From JBFHRE01 sp041746105 (GTDB lineage Bacteria > Actinomycetota > Acidimicrobiia > Spongiisociales > ZC4RG35): DNA of 64,000 nucleotides. The stretch covers positions 124,001-188,000 of the forward strand of contig JBGTHP010000003.1 in the NCBI GenBank assembly GCA_041746105.1. The letters run 5' to 3'. Positions 17,203 to 26,183 of the stretch are shown piece after piece. Under the pieces are notes generated by a model. The model did not search any database and had not been told where the DNA came from. It saw only the letters and a program-made list of their open reading frames with translations. The translations under genes were made by a program, and so were the position numbers. Position 1 is the stretch's first letter; each line of letters starts with the position of its first letter.

Positions 17203-18434
17203 GGCGCAATCACCTCGACCTCCGGTATCGGGATCACGAATTTTCCGCCCCACTCTTTGATGTAGTCGAGTTGGTTCATGATCTCGGCTTTCAGGTTCCA
17301 TGGGAGGATCAATACGTAGTCAGGCCTGGTTTGGGCGATGTGCTCTGGCGGGAAGATCGGTATGTGGGTCCCTGGGGTCAGCCTGCCATGTTTGTAGGGG
17401 TTGCGGTCGACCGCGTAGTCGACGAAGTCCGTCCTGATCCCACAGAAGTTCAGAAGGGTGTTCCCCTTGCCGGGAGCCCCGTATGCAGCGATGGTGGCCC
17501 CTGCCTCTTTCGCCGAGATCAAAAACGCGAGCAACTTCCTCTTGGTCTCTTCGACCTGCGAACCGAAGCCTTCATAGGTGGACAAATCGAACAGACCGAA
17601 ACGTTCTTCCTCTGCGAGCAACTTCTCGACGGCTGGTGTCAATGCCAATGTGTCGTTCTCCCGGTGCCGTAGGTAAACCCGAAGCGATCCGCCGTGAGTC
17701 CACAACTCTTCTACGTCGAACACCGTCAGGCCATGGGCCTCGGCGATGCGGCTCGTTGTCCCGAGCGAGAAGTACGAGAAATGCTCGTGATAGATGGTGT
17801 CAAACTGGTTCTCGATCATCAATCGCATCACATGAGGAAACTCGATGGTGACAACCCCGGATGGGGACAACACCAGCTTCAAACCACCTACAAACGAATT
17901 GATGTCTGGCACCTGCGCCAAGACATTGTTGGCCGCGATCAAATCGGCTTGTATCCCCTCTGCCAGCAGCCGGTTTGCGGAGTCAACATCGAAGAACTCG
18001 ACCCTCGTGGGAATGCCTGCCTCGATGGCCGCATCTGCCACGGTTTTGGCCGGCTCGATCCCAAGGCACGGTATTCCCCGCTCGACGAAATTCCTCAGTA
18101 GGTAGCCGTCGTTGCTTGCAACCTCTATCACCATCGAGTCGGTGTCCAATTTCCAGCGCTCGATCATGGCGTCCGTATAACTTCTGGCATGGTCCATCCA
18201 CGCGGTCGAGAACGAAGAAAAGTAGGCGTAGTCGTCGAATATCTCAGCAGGGGACACGAACTCTTCGAGTTGGACCAGAAAACAGGCGCCGCACACGAAG
18301 ACGTGTAGTGGGTAGAAGGGCTCCATCTGATTTGCCTGCTCGGCGAGAAGGAAGCTCTCGCAAAGCGGACTCATCCCGAGATCGACCATGGTGGTCGTCA
18401 GAGGACTGGAGCAGAAGCGGCAGTTGGGCGTCAC
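17199..18434 (-). CDS. NDP-sugar C-methyltransferase (zinc motif plus SAM plus C-terminal domain)
   Basis: This 411-residue member of the TylC3/NovU-like C-methyltransferase group has N-terminal zinc ligands CRFC and CGAC, central motif I VIEVASNDGYLLRNF (about 103-117) and FPHVMRLMIENQFDTIYHEH (about 200-219), a block typical of this group. The C-terminal domain has AAYGAPGKGNTLLNF (about 315-330). GTG 18434 overlaps the SDR stop by GTGA; GTG 18440 is an alternative two codons earlier. This is the second C-methyltransferase of the operon and is clearly related in layout to the one at 14629. Two such enzymes in one operon suggest two methyl branches or two different sugars. Confidence 0.85.
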   Translation of the reverse strand: MTPNCRFCSSPLTTTMVDLGMSPLCESFLLAEQANQMEPFYPLHVFVCGACFLVQLEEFVSPAEIFDDYAYFSSFSTAWMDHARSYTDAMIERWKLDTDSMVIEVASNDGYLLRNFVERGIPCLGIEPAKTVADAAIEAGIPTRVEFFDVDSANRLLAEGIQADLIAANNVLAQVPDINSFVGGLKLVLSPSGVVTIEFPHVMRLMIENQFDTIYHEHFSYFSLGTTSRIAEAHGLTVFDVEELWTHGGSLRVYLRHRENDTLALTPAVEKLLAEEERFGLFDLSTYEGFGSQVEETKRKLLAFLISAKEAGATIAAYGAPGKGNTLLNFCGIRTDFVDYAVDRNPYKHGRLTPGTHIPIFPPEHIAQTRPDYVLILPWNLKAEIMNQLDYIKEWGGKFVIPIPEVEVIAP

Positions 18435-19441
18435 AGCCACTGCAGGTCTTCGCCGAGCCGGCCGAGGTCGAGGAGGCGTCGAATCTCGGCAAGTCTCGTG
18501 AATCGAGTGAAAGCCGCCGTCGTCAAACCTTGTTCACGAAATGCGCCGACGAGTTCGTCGATTCCCTTGCGTACCGTCCATTGGGGAGCGGCAGCGGGGA
18601 GGCGGTCGGCCAATTTGGAGAAATCGACTCGATAGCTCCTGTTGTCGCCGGTGGCGTCCGGCGCAACCACTACCTTTGAACCTTCGACCGCTTCACCGAC
18701 CATGAACGCAAGGTCCCTGATCTGAAAGTTCTCCTTGGTGGATCCGACGTTGAAAGCTTCATCGTGGATAACGGAACGGTCGGCCGCCAGAACGGCACCG
18801 ACGGAGCGACTCACATCTTGGACATGAACCTGCGGTCGCCATGGAGTTCCGTCCGATTGGAGCACGACCTCGCCGGTCGATACCGCCCACGCGGAGAGAT
18901 TGTTGACGACAACGTCAAGCCGAAGGCTTGCAGACACGCCATAAACGGTGGCGTTGCGCATGTAGGTCGGCGAAAAATTGTCGTCGGCGAGACGGCGCAG
19001 GTCGTCTTCCACCATCGCCTTTGTTTCGCCGTACGGCGTCACCGGCGCCATCGGAGCCGTTTCGTCTACCAATCCGTCCTGGCCGGCTCCATATAGGGAA
19101 CACGACGATGCGAACACGAAACGGGTGATACCGACCGACTTGGCCGCTTCTGCCAACTTGACGCTGGCACGATGGTTGATCTCGTAGGTGAGGTCGGGTG
19201 TGAGATTGCCGAGGGGATCATTGGACAACGCGGCAAGGTGGACTACCGCGTCGAATCCCTCGAGGTCGGCCGGGGAGAGTTCGCGCACATCGCGCCGGTC
19301 CGCCGCCGGCGGCTCGGCGCGGAAACCGCACTCTTGATACAACCCGAGGTCCAATCCCTCGACTTCGTGGCCCATTTGGCCGAGGAATGGCACCAAAACC
19401 GCCCCGATATAACCGCTGGAACCAGTGACCAAAACCCGCAT
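18431..19441 (-). CDS. NAD-dependent epimerase/dehydratase (extended SDR)
   Basis: This 336-residue extended SDR starts at ATG 19441 with the Rossmann motif RVLVTGSSGYIGAVLVPFL. The catalytic triad region is present: SSCSLYG near residue 120 and PYGETK (Tyr and Lys) near 150. GGGAG lies 10 bases upstream of the ATG. It heads the minus-strand operon SDR, methyltransferase, RfbF, PIG-L, methyltransferase. It is the only SDR available to act on the product of the operon's nucleotidyltransferase, so it may be an epimerase, reductase or 4,6-dehydratase for that sugar nucleotide. The exact reaction cannot be read from sequence. Confidence 0.85.
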   Translation of the reverse strand: MRVLVTGSSGYIGAVLVPFLGQMGHEVEGLDLGLYQECGFRAEPPAADRRDVRELSPADLEGFDAVVHLAALSNDPLGNLTPDLTYEINHRASVKLAEAAKSVGITRFVFASSCSLYGAGQDGLVDETAPMAPVTPYGETKAMVEDDLRRLADDNFSPTYMRNATVYGVSASLRLDVVVNNLSAWAVSTGEVVLQSDGTPWRPQVHVQDVSRSVGAVLAADRSVIHDEAFNVGSTKENFQIRDLAFMVGEAVEGSKVVVAPDATGDNRSYRVDFSKLADRLPAAAPQWTVRKGIDELVGAFREQGLTTAAFTRFTRLAEIRRLLDLGRLGEDLQWL

Positions 19442-19531
19442 GTTTGTTGCGCTCCCAAAATTGTTGCCCCTCCGACAATCTAGTGGCCGGCCCCTTGTCT
19501 GGGAACGGGGCAATTGGGCACAGAGTCTCGC

Positions 19532-20578
19532 TCAGCCTCCGGCCTGGCGCCGATCCCGGATCCTGGTCATGCCCACCGTTGCCAGCGCTCCCACAACCAG
19601 ACCCAAAATGACGCCGATGATCGCCGGTATCGAATTGTTGCCATCAGGCTCCTCGACGGCAAGAGCCACTGTCCCCACGCTGGTCGTCTCCGGCGCAGTG
19701 GCGGCCGAGGTCGACGCGGGACTCGTCGTCGAAGGACTGGTTGGTGGCGAAGAGGCGGGGGTGGCCGTTGGTTCGTTCGCTTCCGCGTTGAGGTCGAGGG
19801 GTTCACCGGTGTCATCCCAGACGTTTCCTTCGGCTTCCGCCGGTCCATCGAACGCGGCGATGCCGTAATTGAAATCGCGGCCGAATCGATTGTTGATGAA
19901 ACGGACGTTGCTGGGTAGCCCGTGCCCGGCGTCATCGAGAAAGATGGTGTAGTTCCCCCCGTTGAGCAGGTTCCTTTCGAAAAGGATGTCGTCGACCGGA
20001 CCGAGATCACTGCCGAGCTGGAGTGCCGCGTTGCCGAAGCCGAGCGGGCCAGTCGAGTCGAGGACCGAATCTCGGATGATGGCTCCGCTGGCTGGTCCGT
20101 CGATCTGGATGGCATCGGCGTGTGGTTCGGGGTTCTCGGAATCGAGGTCGTGCACCCACACGTTGAGATACACGTTGTTACTGCTCAGCTTGATGCCGTC
20201 TTCGACATGGTGGATGTCGAGGTATCTGCCAACAACGTTCTGGCCGCCGATTCCGCGCTCACCGATGAAATCAGGATGACCGATCTCGACGTGTTCGAAG
20301 ACGACGGTCGCGCCGCCGTCGACGAAGACCGTCCAAAAAGAGCGGCTGTAGATCCAAACGTTGCGGACGGTCACATTTTGGGCGCCGGAGATGAACAGGC
20401 TGCCCCGAATTTCGAGGTCCTCGACCACGGCGTCGTTCTCCGTGATCGTGAGGTCGCCTTCATGCACCACCAGTGCTCCTCGATCTGACAGGCCCGGTTT
20501 TCCCTCGCTCGCATTTGCGCCTGGGTTCACGAACAGGGCGAGGAGGGCGACACCAATTAAAAGAAGAATGCGGGGCAC
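19532..20578 (-). CDS. Secreted right-handed beta-helix protein with C-terminal membrane anchor
   Basis: This 348-residue protein has a signal peptide (residues 1-23), a parallel beta-helix domain with many short repeats rich in Asn and Val (about 40-265), a Thr/Ser/Pro-rich linker (270-305), a transmembrane helix (about 315-335) and a basic tail RIRDRRQ. It is therefore probably cell-surface anchored. The helix domain is strikingly similar to residues 40-280 of the protein at 39194-40573, sharing for example YLDIHHVEDG, VWVHDLDS or VWIHDLDS, DSTGPLG and LNGGNYT. That paralogue is anchored by SLH-like repeats instead. The fold suggests binding or cleavage of a polysaccharide, but no lyase or hydrolase residues can be assigned. 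Confidence 0.72.
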   Translation of the reverse strand: MPRILLLIGVALLALFVNPGANASEGKPGLSDRGALVVHEGDLTITENDAVVEDLEIRGSLFISGAQNVTVRNVWIYSRSFWTVFVDGGATVVFEHVEIGHPDFIGERGIGGQNVVGRYLDIHHVEDGIKLSSNNVYLNVWVHDLDSENPEPHADAIQIDGPASGAIIRDSVLDSTGPLGFGNAALQLGSDLGPVDDILFERNLLNGGNYTIFLDDAGHGLPSNVRFINNRFGRDFNYGIAAFDGPAEAEGNVWDDTGEPLDLNAEANEPTATPASSPPTSPSTTSPASTSAATAPETTSVGTVALAVEEPDGNNSIPAIIGVILGLVVGALATVGMTRIRDRRQAGG

Positions 20579-20674
20579 GGGGTCATGGTATCGGGCCGTG
20601 GAACTTGTTCACCACAGTCGGTTGAGCTGTGCCGGGGTCCGGGTACGCTGTCCGAGCGGCCAGAGGGAGGTTGG

Positions 20675-21595
20675 GTGCCGACAGACGAAACCCACCGGCG
20701 GCGCCTTACCGTGACGGTGGTTCTCTACAACAGTGAGCAGCTGCTCGACGACTTCTGTTCCAGTCTGGCCATCGCGACGGCCGGCCTCGACCAGGTCGAG
20801 TTGGTGGCGGCCGACAACGCATCGTCTGACCGCAGTATCGAGACGATCCGGCGGTTGTGGCCTGGATGCACCGTGGTGGAGATGGGGGAGAATCGCGGAT
20901 ATTCGGCCGGAATCAACGCCGCGGTGGCAGCTGCAAAGCCTTCTGATGCGATTCTGGTGCTCAACGATGACATCCGCATGGGCCCCGGCTCGGTGACCGC
21001 GCTTCTCGATGCGCTCGATCCCCCGACCGTCTCGATTGCCGTTCCGCGCCTCGTCGATGGCAACGGCGACCTACTCAAATCCCTCAAGCGCGAACCCCAT
21101 CCTCTCCGGACGCTAGGCGAAGCATTCCTCGGCGGAGACCGCTCAGGCAGGTACTCGATGCTGGGAGAGGTGGTTCAGGACGGCGCTTCGTACCACCGGC
21201 GATCCGAGGCCGTGTGGGCGAGCGGATGTGCCTGGCTCATCTCGCGTGAGTGCTGGGACACGGTTGGCGAATGGGACGAAAGCTTCTTCCTCTACGCAGA
21301 AGAGACCGACTACGCCCTTCGGTCGCGAGATGCCGGCCACCGGTTGTGGCTGATCCCCGATGCAGAGGCCGTCCATCTCGTCGGGCCATCCCACGAGAAC
21401 CCACGACTGTGGTCGATGTCCGTGTGGAATCGTTATCGACTCGTGCGACGCCGTCACGGGAGGCTGCGGGCGGGGCTCTTTTGGCTGGCGCTAGTGGTGA
21501 ATGAGTCGATCAGGGCGTTGATGGGAAGGCGGATTCATCGTGCGGGATTGGCGGCACTTCTGTTTCGCTCCAAAAGACCAATCGAGGTGCGATGA
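20675..21595 (+). CDS. Glycosyltransferase family 2 (rhamnosyltransferase-like)
   Basis: This 306-residue GT2 enzyme is probably on the cytoplasmic face of the membrane. It shows TVTVVLYNSEQLLDDF at the N-terminus, ADNASSD, MGENRGYSAGINAAV, VLNDDIRMG (the DxD-like metal site, about residue 95) and DESFFLYAEETDYALRSRDA (about 200-220). These blocks are typical of WcaA/rhamnosyltransferase-like members. The frame is open from 20585, but GTG 20675 follows a strong GAGGGAGG site by 4 bases. It overlaps the next glycosyltransferase gene by ATGA. The rml genes in the same locus make rhamnose transfer plausible; donor and acceptor are not proven. Confidence 0.85.
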   Translation: MPTDETHRRRLTVTVVLYNSEQLLDDFCSSLAIATAGLDQVELVAADNASSDRSIETIRRLWPGCTVVEMGENRGYSAGINAAVAAAKPSDAILVLNDDIRMGPGSVTALLDALDPPTVSIAVPRLVDGNGDLLKSLKREPHPLRTLGEAFLGGDRSGRYSMLGEVVQDGASYHRRSEAVWASGCAWLISRECWDTVGEWDESFFLYAEETDYALRSRDAGHRLWLIPDAEAVHLVGPSHENPRLWSMSVWNRYRLVRRRHGRLRAGLFWLALVVNESIRALMGRRIHRAGLAALLFRSKRPIEVR

Positions 21596-22746
21596 GGATT
21601 CTCCTGATCGTGGTGGCCGTGCTGGTTGCGCTTCCAGGGGCAGTAGTCGCGGTGCATCTGACGGTGATCAGTCTCGCGTCTCTTTTCTTCCGGCAGGCGA
21701 GAGCCGACGGGCAGCTGGTCCGGTTCCTGGTCGTCATCCCTGCTCACAACGAGGAGCGTGTCATCGGAGCGACATTGGAGTCGGTGCTGTCACGGGCGAG
21801 ACCCACAGATACCGTCCTTGTTATCGCCGATCGGTGCGTCGATGGAACGGCTCGATTGGCCAAGGAAGCCGGCGCCCTCGTGCTGGAACGGGGCGAGCCG
21901 GATTCTCCCGGTCGGGCGGCTGCGATCGGTGACGGGATCACCTGGGCGGGCGAACGCGAGTGGGACGCCGTAGTGACCATCGATGCAGACTCGGTGATTG
22001 GCGTTGGGTTCTTTGAGGCTCTGGAGTCCGCCCTCGCCACCGGCGCCGATTTGGTGCAGGCGAGGTCAGAACACATAAGGGAACCAGGGATGCTGGCGCG
22101 GATATCGGAAGCGGCGTTCGCCATGCAAGGCGTCACATTGCCACGGGGTCGAGACCGGCTGGGGCTCGGCACCAGGTTGCGTGGATCCGGCATGACGATG
22201 CGGCGCCATGTCGCCCTGTCTCGAAGCTTTTCGACCGAGGGAGTCTCGGAGGACCTGTTCTATAGCCTCGATCTGACCCTGGAAGGGGTGAAGGCTCGGC
22301 ATGTCGACACTGCTCGCCTGTGGTCATTGAGCGCCCCGACCTGGTCGGCAGGTGCGGGGCAGAGGGTGAGATGGGAGACCGGCCGGATGGCGGCGGCCAA
22401 GGAGTATTCGTTGCGTCTCTTGCGACATCGCACTCCTGCTTCTGTCGAGGCGGCGCTGCATTTGTTGACTCCACCGTATGCGGTGGCGGTGTTCCTGCTC
22501 TCCGCCGGCGTTCTCATCGGAGGAGTGTTGGGCGAGATGTGGATGTCGGCAGGGTGTCTGGGGTTGATCGCGGCCCTTGCCGGCGACCTCGCAATCGGAT
22601 TGATTCAGTCGCGTGCTCCGCTCAAGACCTGGTTGGCGCTTCTCTCGGCGCCGGTCTATGTGATCTGGAAAGTCTGGCTACAAGTCGTGGCGATGGCTCG
22701 ACTCAAGACCGCCGGCACCGCCTATGAACCGACCGAACGCAGATGA
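21592..22746 (+). CDS. Membrane glycosyltransferase family 2 (processive type)
   Basis: This 384-residue protein has an N-terminal transmembrane segment (about 4-26), a GT2 catalytic domain with VVIPAHNEERVIGATLESV, TIDADS (DxD, about 125) and QRVRWETGRM (the QxxRW motif, about 258), and two to three transmembrane helices in the last 100 residues. The QxxRW motif is typical of cellulose/hyaluronan synthase-like processive enzymes. The gene overlaps the preceding GT2 gene by ATGA, and its stop abuts the stop of the convergent flippase gene with no base between. It probably adds or polymerises sugars in the surface glycan. Confidence 0.83.
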   Translation: MRILLIVVAVLVALPGAVVAVHLTVISLASLFFRQARADGQLVRFLVVIPAHNEERVIGATLESVLSRARPTDTVLVIADRCVDGTARLAKEAGALVLERGEPDSPGRAAAIGDGITWAGEREWDAVVTIDADSVIGVGFFEALESALATGADLVQARSEHIREPGMLARISEAAFAMQGVTLPRGRDRLGLGTRLRGSGMTMRRHVALSRSFSTEGVSEDLFYSLDLTLEGVKARHVDTARLWSLSAPTWSAGAGQRVRWETGRMAAAKEYSLRLLRHRTPASVEAALHLLTPPYAVAVFLLSAGVLIGGVLGEMWMSAGCLGLIAALAGDLAIGLIQSRAPLKTWLALLSAPVYVIWKVWLQVVAMARLKTAGTAYEPTERR

Positions 22747-24249
22747 TCAGTGGCGGCCGGCCTTTACCCAGCTGACGAGATCCGTGGCGTCGGAATACGT
22801 CCCGGATCGTACAGCCGCCAGCGCTGCCAGCAGGTAAACACCGCCCGCCCCGGCGACAATGCCGGCCAGTCCCCAGGCGCCCACGTCAGAACCGGGTACG
22901 CCGGCAAAGATGTAGAAGGCCCCTGCGGTCACGGCACTGTTCAACATCGGCCAAATGAGCGGCTCGAACATTTCGCGCCTTGCGGTTTCGAGGTAGCGGG
23001 CGGCCCTGATCAGTGTGATGACGTCGACAACGATCGAGGAAGCAATCGTGGCGATTGCGGCCCCCACGAGGCCGTACTCTGCGATCAAGGGGTAGAGCAG
23101 AGACGCCATGAGTGCGAGCCTTATGAGCTCCAGTCGAGTGGTGATGCCTGGTGACCCGGATCCTTCGAACATGATCGTTGCGACCGACGAAACCGCCCGA
23201 GCTGCTCCCGCAACCGCCAGGACTTGGAGGGCCGGGACCATCGGTAGCCATTGGGGGCCGAGCAGGATCCGAGTGAGGTCGGCGCCAACCATCACAAACA
23301 GCACTGCTGCCGGAAACGAGATGAACCCAATCAGGTGGATCGCACTTCGCAGGCTCTGGGTGAGTTTTTCACGCTCCTCCTGGATCCGGGCGAACGCCGG
23401 AAACACCACGAGGTTGATGGCCATCGCAACCTCGGTCAACATCGACTGCGAGATCACGTACGCCATCCGATATAGACCGAGATCTGTTTCTCCCATCATC
23501 CTTCCGACGAGGATGTCGTCGAGTTCCGACGTCAGGAACCACAGGATGATGGACCCGAAGATCCATCGACCGTATTTGTACATCTCCGCGGCCTTGACCC
23601 GGTCGAGCTCGAGGCGAAGCGGGCGCCGCGCCAGCCAGAAAGAACCGGCAACCCTCGCCACCTTGCCCACGGCACTGCCGATCACGAGCGCCCAGACATT
23701 CCCCAGAACGAAGGCAAATGTGATAGCGGCGACGACGTCGGCGCCACGCTCCACGACTTCCAGCTGGAAGATCTTGCGGAAGTCGAGTTCCCGATCGAAC
23801 TCGGCGATGGCGACATTGGTGAGCCCGGCGATCGCAACCGAAGCAGCCAACACCCGGATGATCGCAACAACGTCGGGAGTGTCGAAGAACGACGCAACAA
23901 AAGGGGCGCCAAAGAAGAGGGCGGCGCCGAGGAGGCCGCTCCTGGCGATTTCAACTGTCCACGCCGTGTTGTAGTACGAGGTGACATCTTCCTTTTTCTG
24001 GACCAGTGCCTGGTGAAAACCGGTCCGCGAAAAAGTGTCTACAAGCGAAAGCGTGATGATCGCGATGCCCATCAGACCGAAGTCGGCAGGCGAGAGGAGC
24101 TTCGCCAGGACGACCGTTCGCACGAGCTGGAGTACCCGGGATGCTCCTCGCATCCCAAAGGACCACATCCCTGCTTTCAGCGTCCGGTTTTTGACACCTC
24201 TTGGAGGCGTCCCGGCGTTCTGGGAGTCGTCGGGAGCGTCGCCGGTCAC
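22747..24249 (-). CDS. Polysaccharide flippase (MOP superfamily, Wzx-like)
   Basis: This 500-residue integral membrane protein has 12-14 hydrophobic segments and belongs to the Polysacc_synt_3/WzxC-like branch of the MOP superfamily. The N-terminal block KAGMWSFGMRGASRVLQLVR and KLLSPADFGLMGIAIITLS are typical. It would flip lipid-linked repeat units across the membrane. It is the last gene of the ten-gene operon and starts with GTG overlapping the stop of the dehydrogenase-like gene (GTGA). An O-antigen ligase/polymerase-like gene and a WbaP-type initiator in the same operon fit a Wzx/Wzy-type pathway. Confidence 0.85.
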   Translation of the reverse strand: MTGDAPDDSQNAGTPPRGVKNRTLKAGMWSFGMRGASRVLQLVRTVVLAKLLSPADFGLMGIAIITLSLVDTFSRTGFHQALVQKKEDVTSYYNTAWTVEIARSGLLGAALFFGAPFVASFFDTPDVVAIIRVLAASVAIAGLTNVAIAEFDRELDFRKIFQLEVVERGADVVAAITFAFVLGNVWALVIGSAVGKVARVAGSFWLARRPLRLELDRVKAAEMYKYGRWIFGSIILWFLTSELDDILVGRMMGETDLGLYRMAYVISQSMLTEVAMAINLVVFPAFARIQEEREKLTQSLRSAIHLIGFISFPAAVLFVMVGADLTRILLGPQWLPMVPALQVLAVAGAARAVSSVATIMFEGSGSPGITTRLELIRLALMASLLYPLIAEYGLVGAAIATIASSIVVDVITLIRAARYLETARREMFEPLIWPMLNSAVTAGAFYIFAGVPGSDVGAWGLAGIVAGAGGVYLLAALAAVRSGTYSDATDLVSWVKAGRH

Positions 24250-24983
24250 TCTTCCGACGCTCGAGCCTCACGAGCAATCTTGGCGGAATTCGACCGCAGG
24301 ATCGCCTGTGTCAGGTCGGTTGGGCCCATTCCTTCGAGGATCGCGAGATTGGGTATGACGCAGTGGCCGCCGATCACACCGGGAAAAAACTTCACCCGGG
24401 GAAAGAAGGCGATTTCTTCGTAGAAGCCTGCAACTTCGTCGTAGCTGAGTCCGAGGGCGTCGCAGTACCGCTCAACTTGTTGTGCCCAAGAAATGAGTAA
24501 CCCGAAGTAGGTGGTCTCCGTGAGTTTCGCCAACTCGGTCGTCTCCGATGAGGAGGTTTCGAGGACCTTGAAGCCCGCCTGCCTCAAATGTTCTGCAGCC
24601 GCGCCGGTGGAAGCCGGATCAACGCCACCGACGTGTTTGGTGTAGTGCTCGAGATCTTCGACCATCTTCGTGTGTTTGCCGCGGACCGGGCTGTGAGCGG
24701 CCGGCGTTCCGGTCGATTCGTGGATTCTCCGTGTTGTACCCACCGAGACTGTCGAGTCGATGATGATCAGGCCCGGTTGCAAGCCCCGTGCATAGTGCAG
24801 GACCTGTCCCTCGAAGTCGTCGATCTCGAACGGTAGGCAGACGTGCATGACGTCGACAGGGGCCAACGTTTCCAACGGCGGATGTGGGAGGTCGATCTCG
24901 ACGACGTCGAATGTCCGAGAAAGGATGGTGGCCATTGGCCGCCCGACTTCCCCCAAACCCACAACCGCCACCCTTTTGCGCAT
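24246..24983 (-). CDS. Short UDP-glucose/GDP-mannose dehydrogenase-like protein
   Basis: This 245-residue protein has an N-terminal Rossmann site VAVVGLGEVGRPMATIL and IDSTVSVGTTRRI as in UDP-sugar 6-dehydrogenases, a central helix ETTELAKLTETTYFGLLIS, and the motif GVIGGHCVIPN (Cys 208) that resembles the catalytic Cys loop. Normal family members are about 420-450 residues. This one lacks the C-terminal UDP-binding domain and ends about 30 residues after the Cys loop. The frame is intact, overlaps the flippase gene (GTGA) and lies 3 bases after the GT4 gene, so it is not an obvious pseudogene. It may be a minimal dehydrogenase or reductase acting on a different sugar substrate. Confidence 0.72.
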   Translation of the reverse strand: MRKRVAVVGLGEVGRPMATILSRTFDVVEIDLPHPPLETLAPVDVMHVCLPFEIDDFEGQVLHYARGLQPGLIIIDSTVSVGTTRRIHESTGTPAAHSPVRGKHTKMVEDLEHYTKHVGGVDPASTGAAAEHLRQAGFKVLETSSSETTELAKLTETTYFGLLISWAQQVERYCDALGLSYDEVAGFYEEIAFFPRVKFFPGVIGGHCVIPNLAILEGMGPTDLTQAILRSNSAKIAREARASEE

Positions 24984-24986
24984 TGC

Positions 24987-26183
24987 TCATCCCTTTTCTG
25001 ATTGTTTTTCGCCAAGCAAGCCGTTGACGACCGCAAGATATCGGGGTCGTTCCTCTGGCCAGCCGTTTTCTCTGATCCAAGCAAGGGCGTTGTTGCTGAT
25101 CTCCTTGCGAAGCGCCGCGTTGCCGGCAAGTTCGACGAGGTGATCGGCCAGTTCGCTGACATTGCCTGATTCGACCATCACCGTGTGTCCGTCAGCAAAA
25201 TAGTGACGCACGGTCGGTATATCGGTGCAGATCGTCGGGATGCCCAACTGCATGTACTCGAGGAGTTTGGTGGGCAGCATGTACTGCGTGAACGGATCGG
25301 CGATGACAGTGACAACTCCGAGGTCGGCGACCGCAAGGTCGGGGAGGAGGTCTTCCATGGGTCTCATCCCGTCTTGGAGGTCGACGATGTCCTTCACTCC
25401 TATTTCGTCGATGAGTGCTTTGAGGCGCGGCACGTCATCGCCGTCGCCGTAGATGAAAAAGCGAAGACGAGGTGCGCGGGTTCTGGCCGCCGCCATCGCC
25501 TGGATCGCCACATCCAAACCATGGCGGGGAGCGAGGGTTCCGTGGTAGGTGAGGATGAAGCTTTCTGGGTTCTCGGTCTTTCCGGCCGCAAAACCCTCTG
25601 GGAAGACATGGTGATCCGGCACGTTGAGAATGACGGAAAACTTGTGACGGGGGTTGCCATGGGATACGAGCGCTTCGAGATGGGGTTCGTGGACGGCCAA
25701 GGCCCGATCGGCAAAGGCGATGCTCATCTTCTCCACATACTTCACCGTTCGCGGGAGCCAGTGGTCGAGCGGCACCCCGAATTTCGACGCGTACAACTCC
25801 GGCATCAGCTCGTGGACGTCGAGAATGATCTTCGCTCCCAATCGCTTGACAGGTAGTGCCGCGAAAACCAGGAAGTCGGGCATCGTGTGAACCTGGACCA
25901 GGTCAAAAGGTTTGCGCAAGTGAGACGCGGTGATCGCAATGAGTGCCTTCAAGAAGAACACGGCGTACACGGCGAGGTAGGCCAGGCGGCTGTCGCCGCG
26001 ATAACGAGGCACGGAAAGCCCGATCACGTGTTTGCCATTTACAACCCGGTGTTTGGGCTTGCCGGCCTCCCGCAGCGCAAAGATCAAGACGTCATGGCCG
26101 TCCTCGACCATGGCGCGGGTCTCGCGTCGAACGCGGGGATCCGAGTCGTAGTGGGTTAGGGCGATCACGCCTATGTGGGCCAC
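24987..26183 (-). CDS. Glycosyltransferase family 4
   Basis: This 398-residue GT-B fold enzyme has an N-terminal domain with LTHYDSDPRVRRETRAMVE (about 9-27) and LDVHELMPELYA (about 139-150). The C-terminal domain shows TYHGTLAPRHGLDVAIQAM (about 225-243), FIYGDGDD and the donor-binding segment PTKLLEYMQLGIPTI (about 313-327) with the acidic EYM residue. It overlaps the end of the deacetylase-like gene by 13 bases. It would add a sugar to the growing lipid-linked repeat; donor sugar unknown. Confidence 0.86.
   Translation of the reverse strand: MAHIGVIALTHYDSDPRVRRETRAMVEDGHDVLIFALREAGKPKHRVVNGKHVIGLSVPRYRGDSRLAYLAVYAVFFLKALIAITASHLRKPFDLVQVHTMPDFLVFAALPVKRLGAKIILDVHELMPELYASKFGVPLDHWLPRTVKYVEKMSIAFADRALAVHEPHLEALVSHGNPRHKFSVILNVPDHHVFPEGFAAGKTENPESFILTYHGTLAPRHGLDVAIQAMAAARTRAPRLRFFIYGDGDDVPRLKALIDEIGVKDIVDLQDGMRPMEDLLPDLAVADLGVVTVIADPFTQYMLPTKLLEYMQLGIPTICTDIPTVRHYFADGHTVMVESGNVSELADHLVELAGNAALRKEISNNALAWIRENGWPEERPRYLAVVNGLLGEKQSEKG

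Noticed and set aside
20640..20730. tRNA-like stretch: GTCCGAGCGG resembling a Ser/Leu tRNA D-arm
   Set aside because: No matching anticodon stem, T-arm (GGTTCGA) or acceptor stem could be built, and the sequence continues into the GT2 reading frame.
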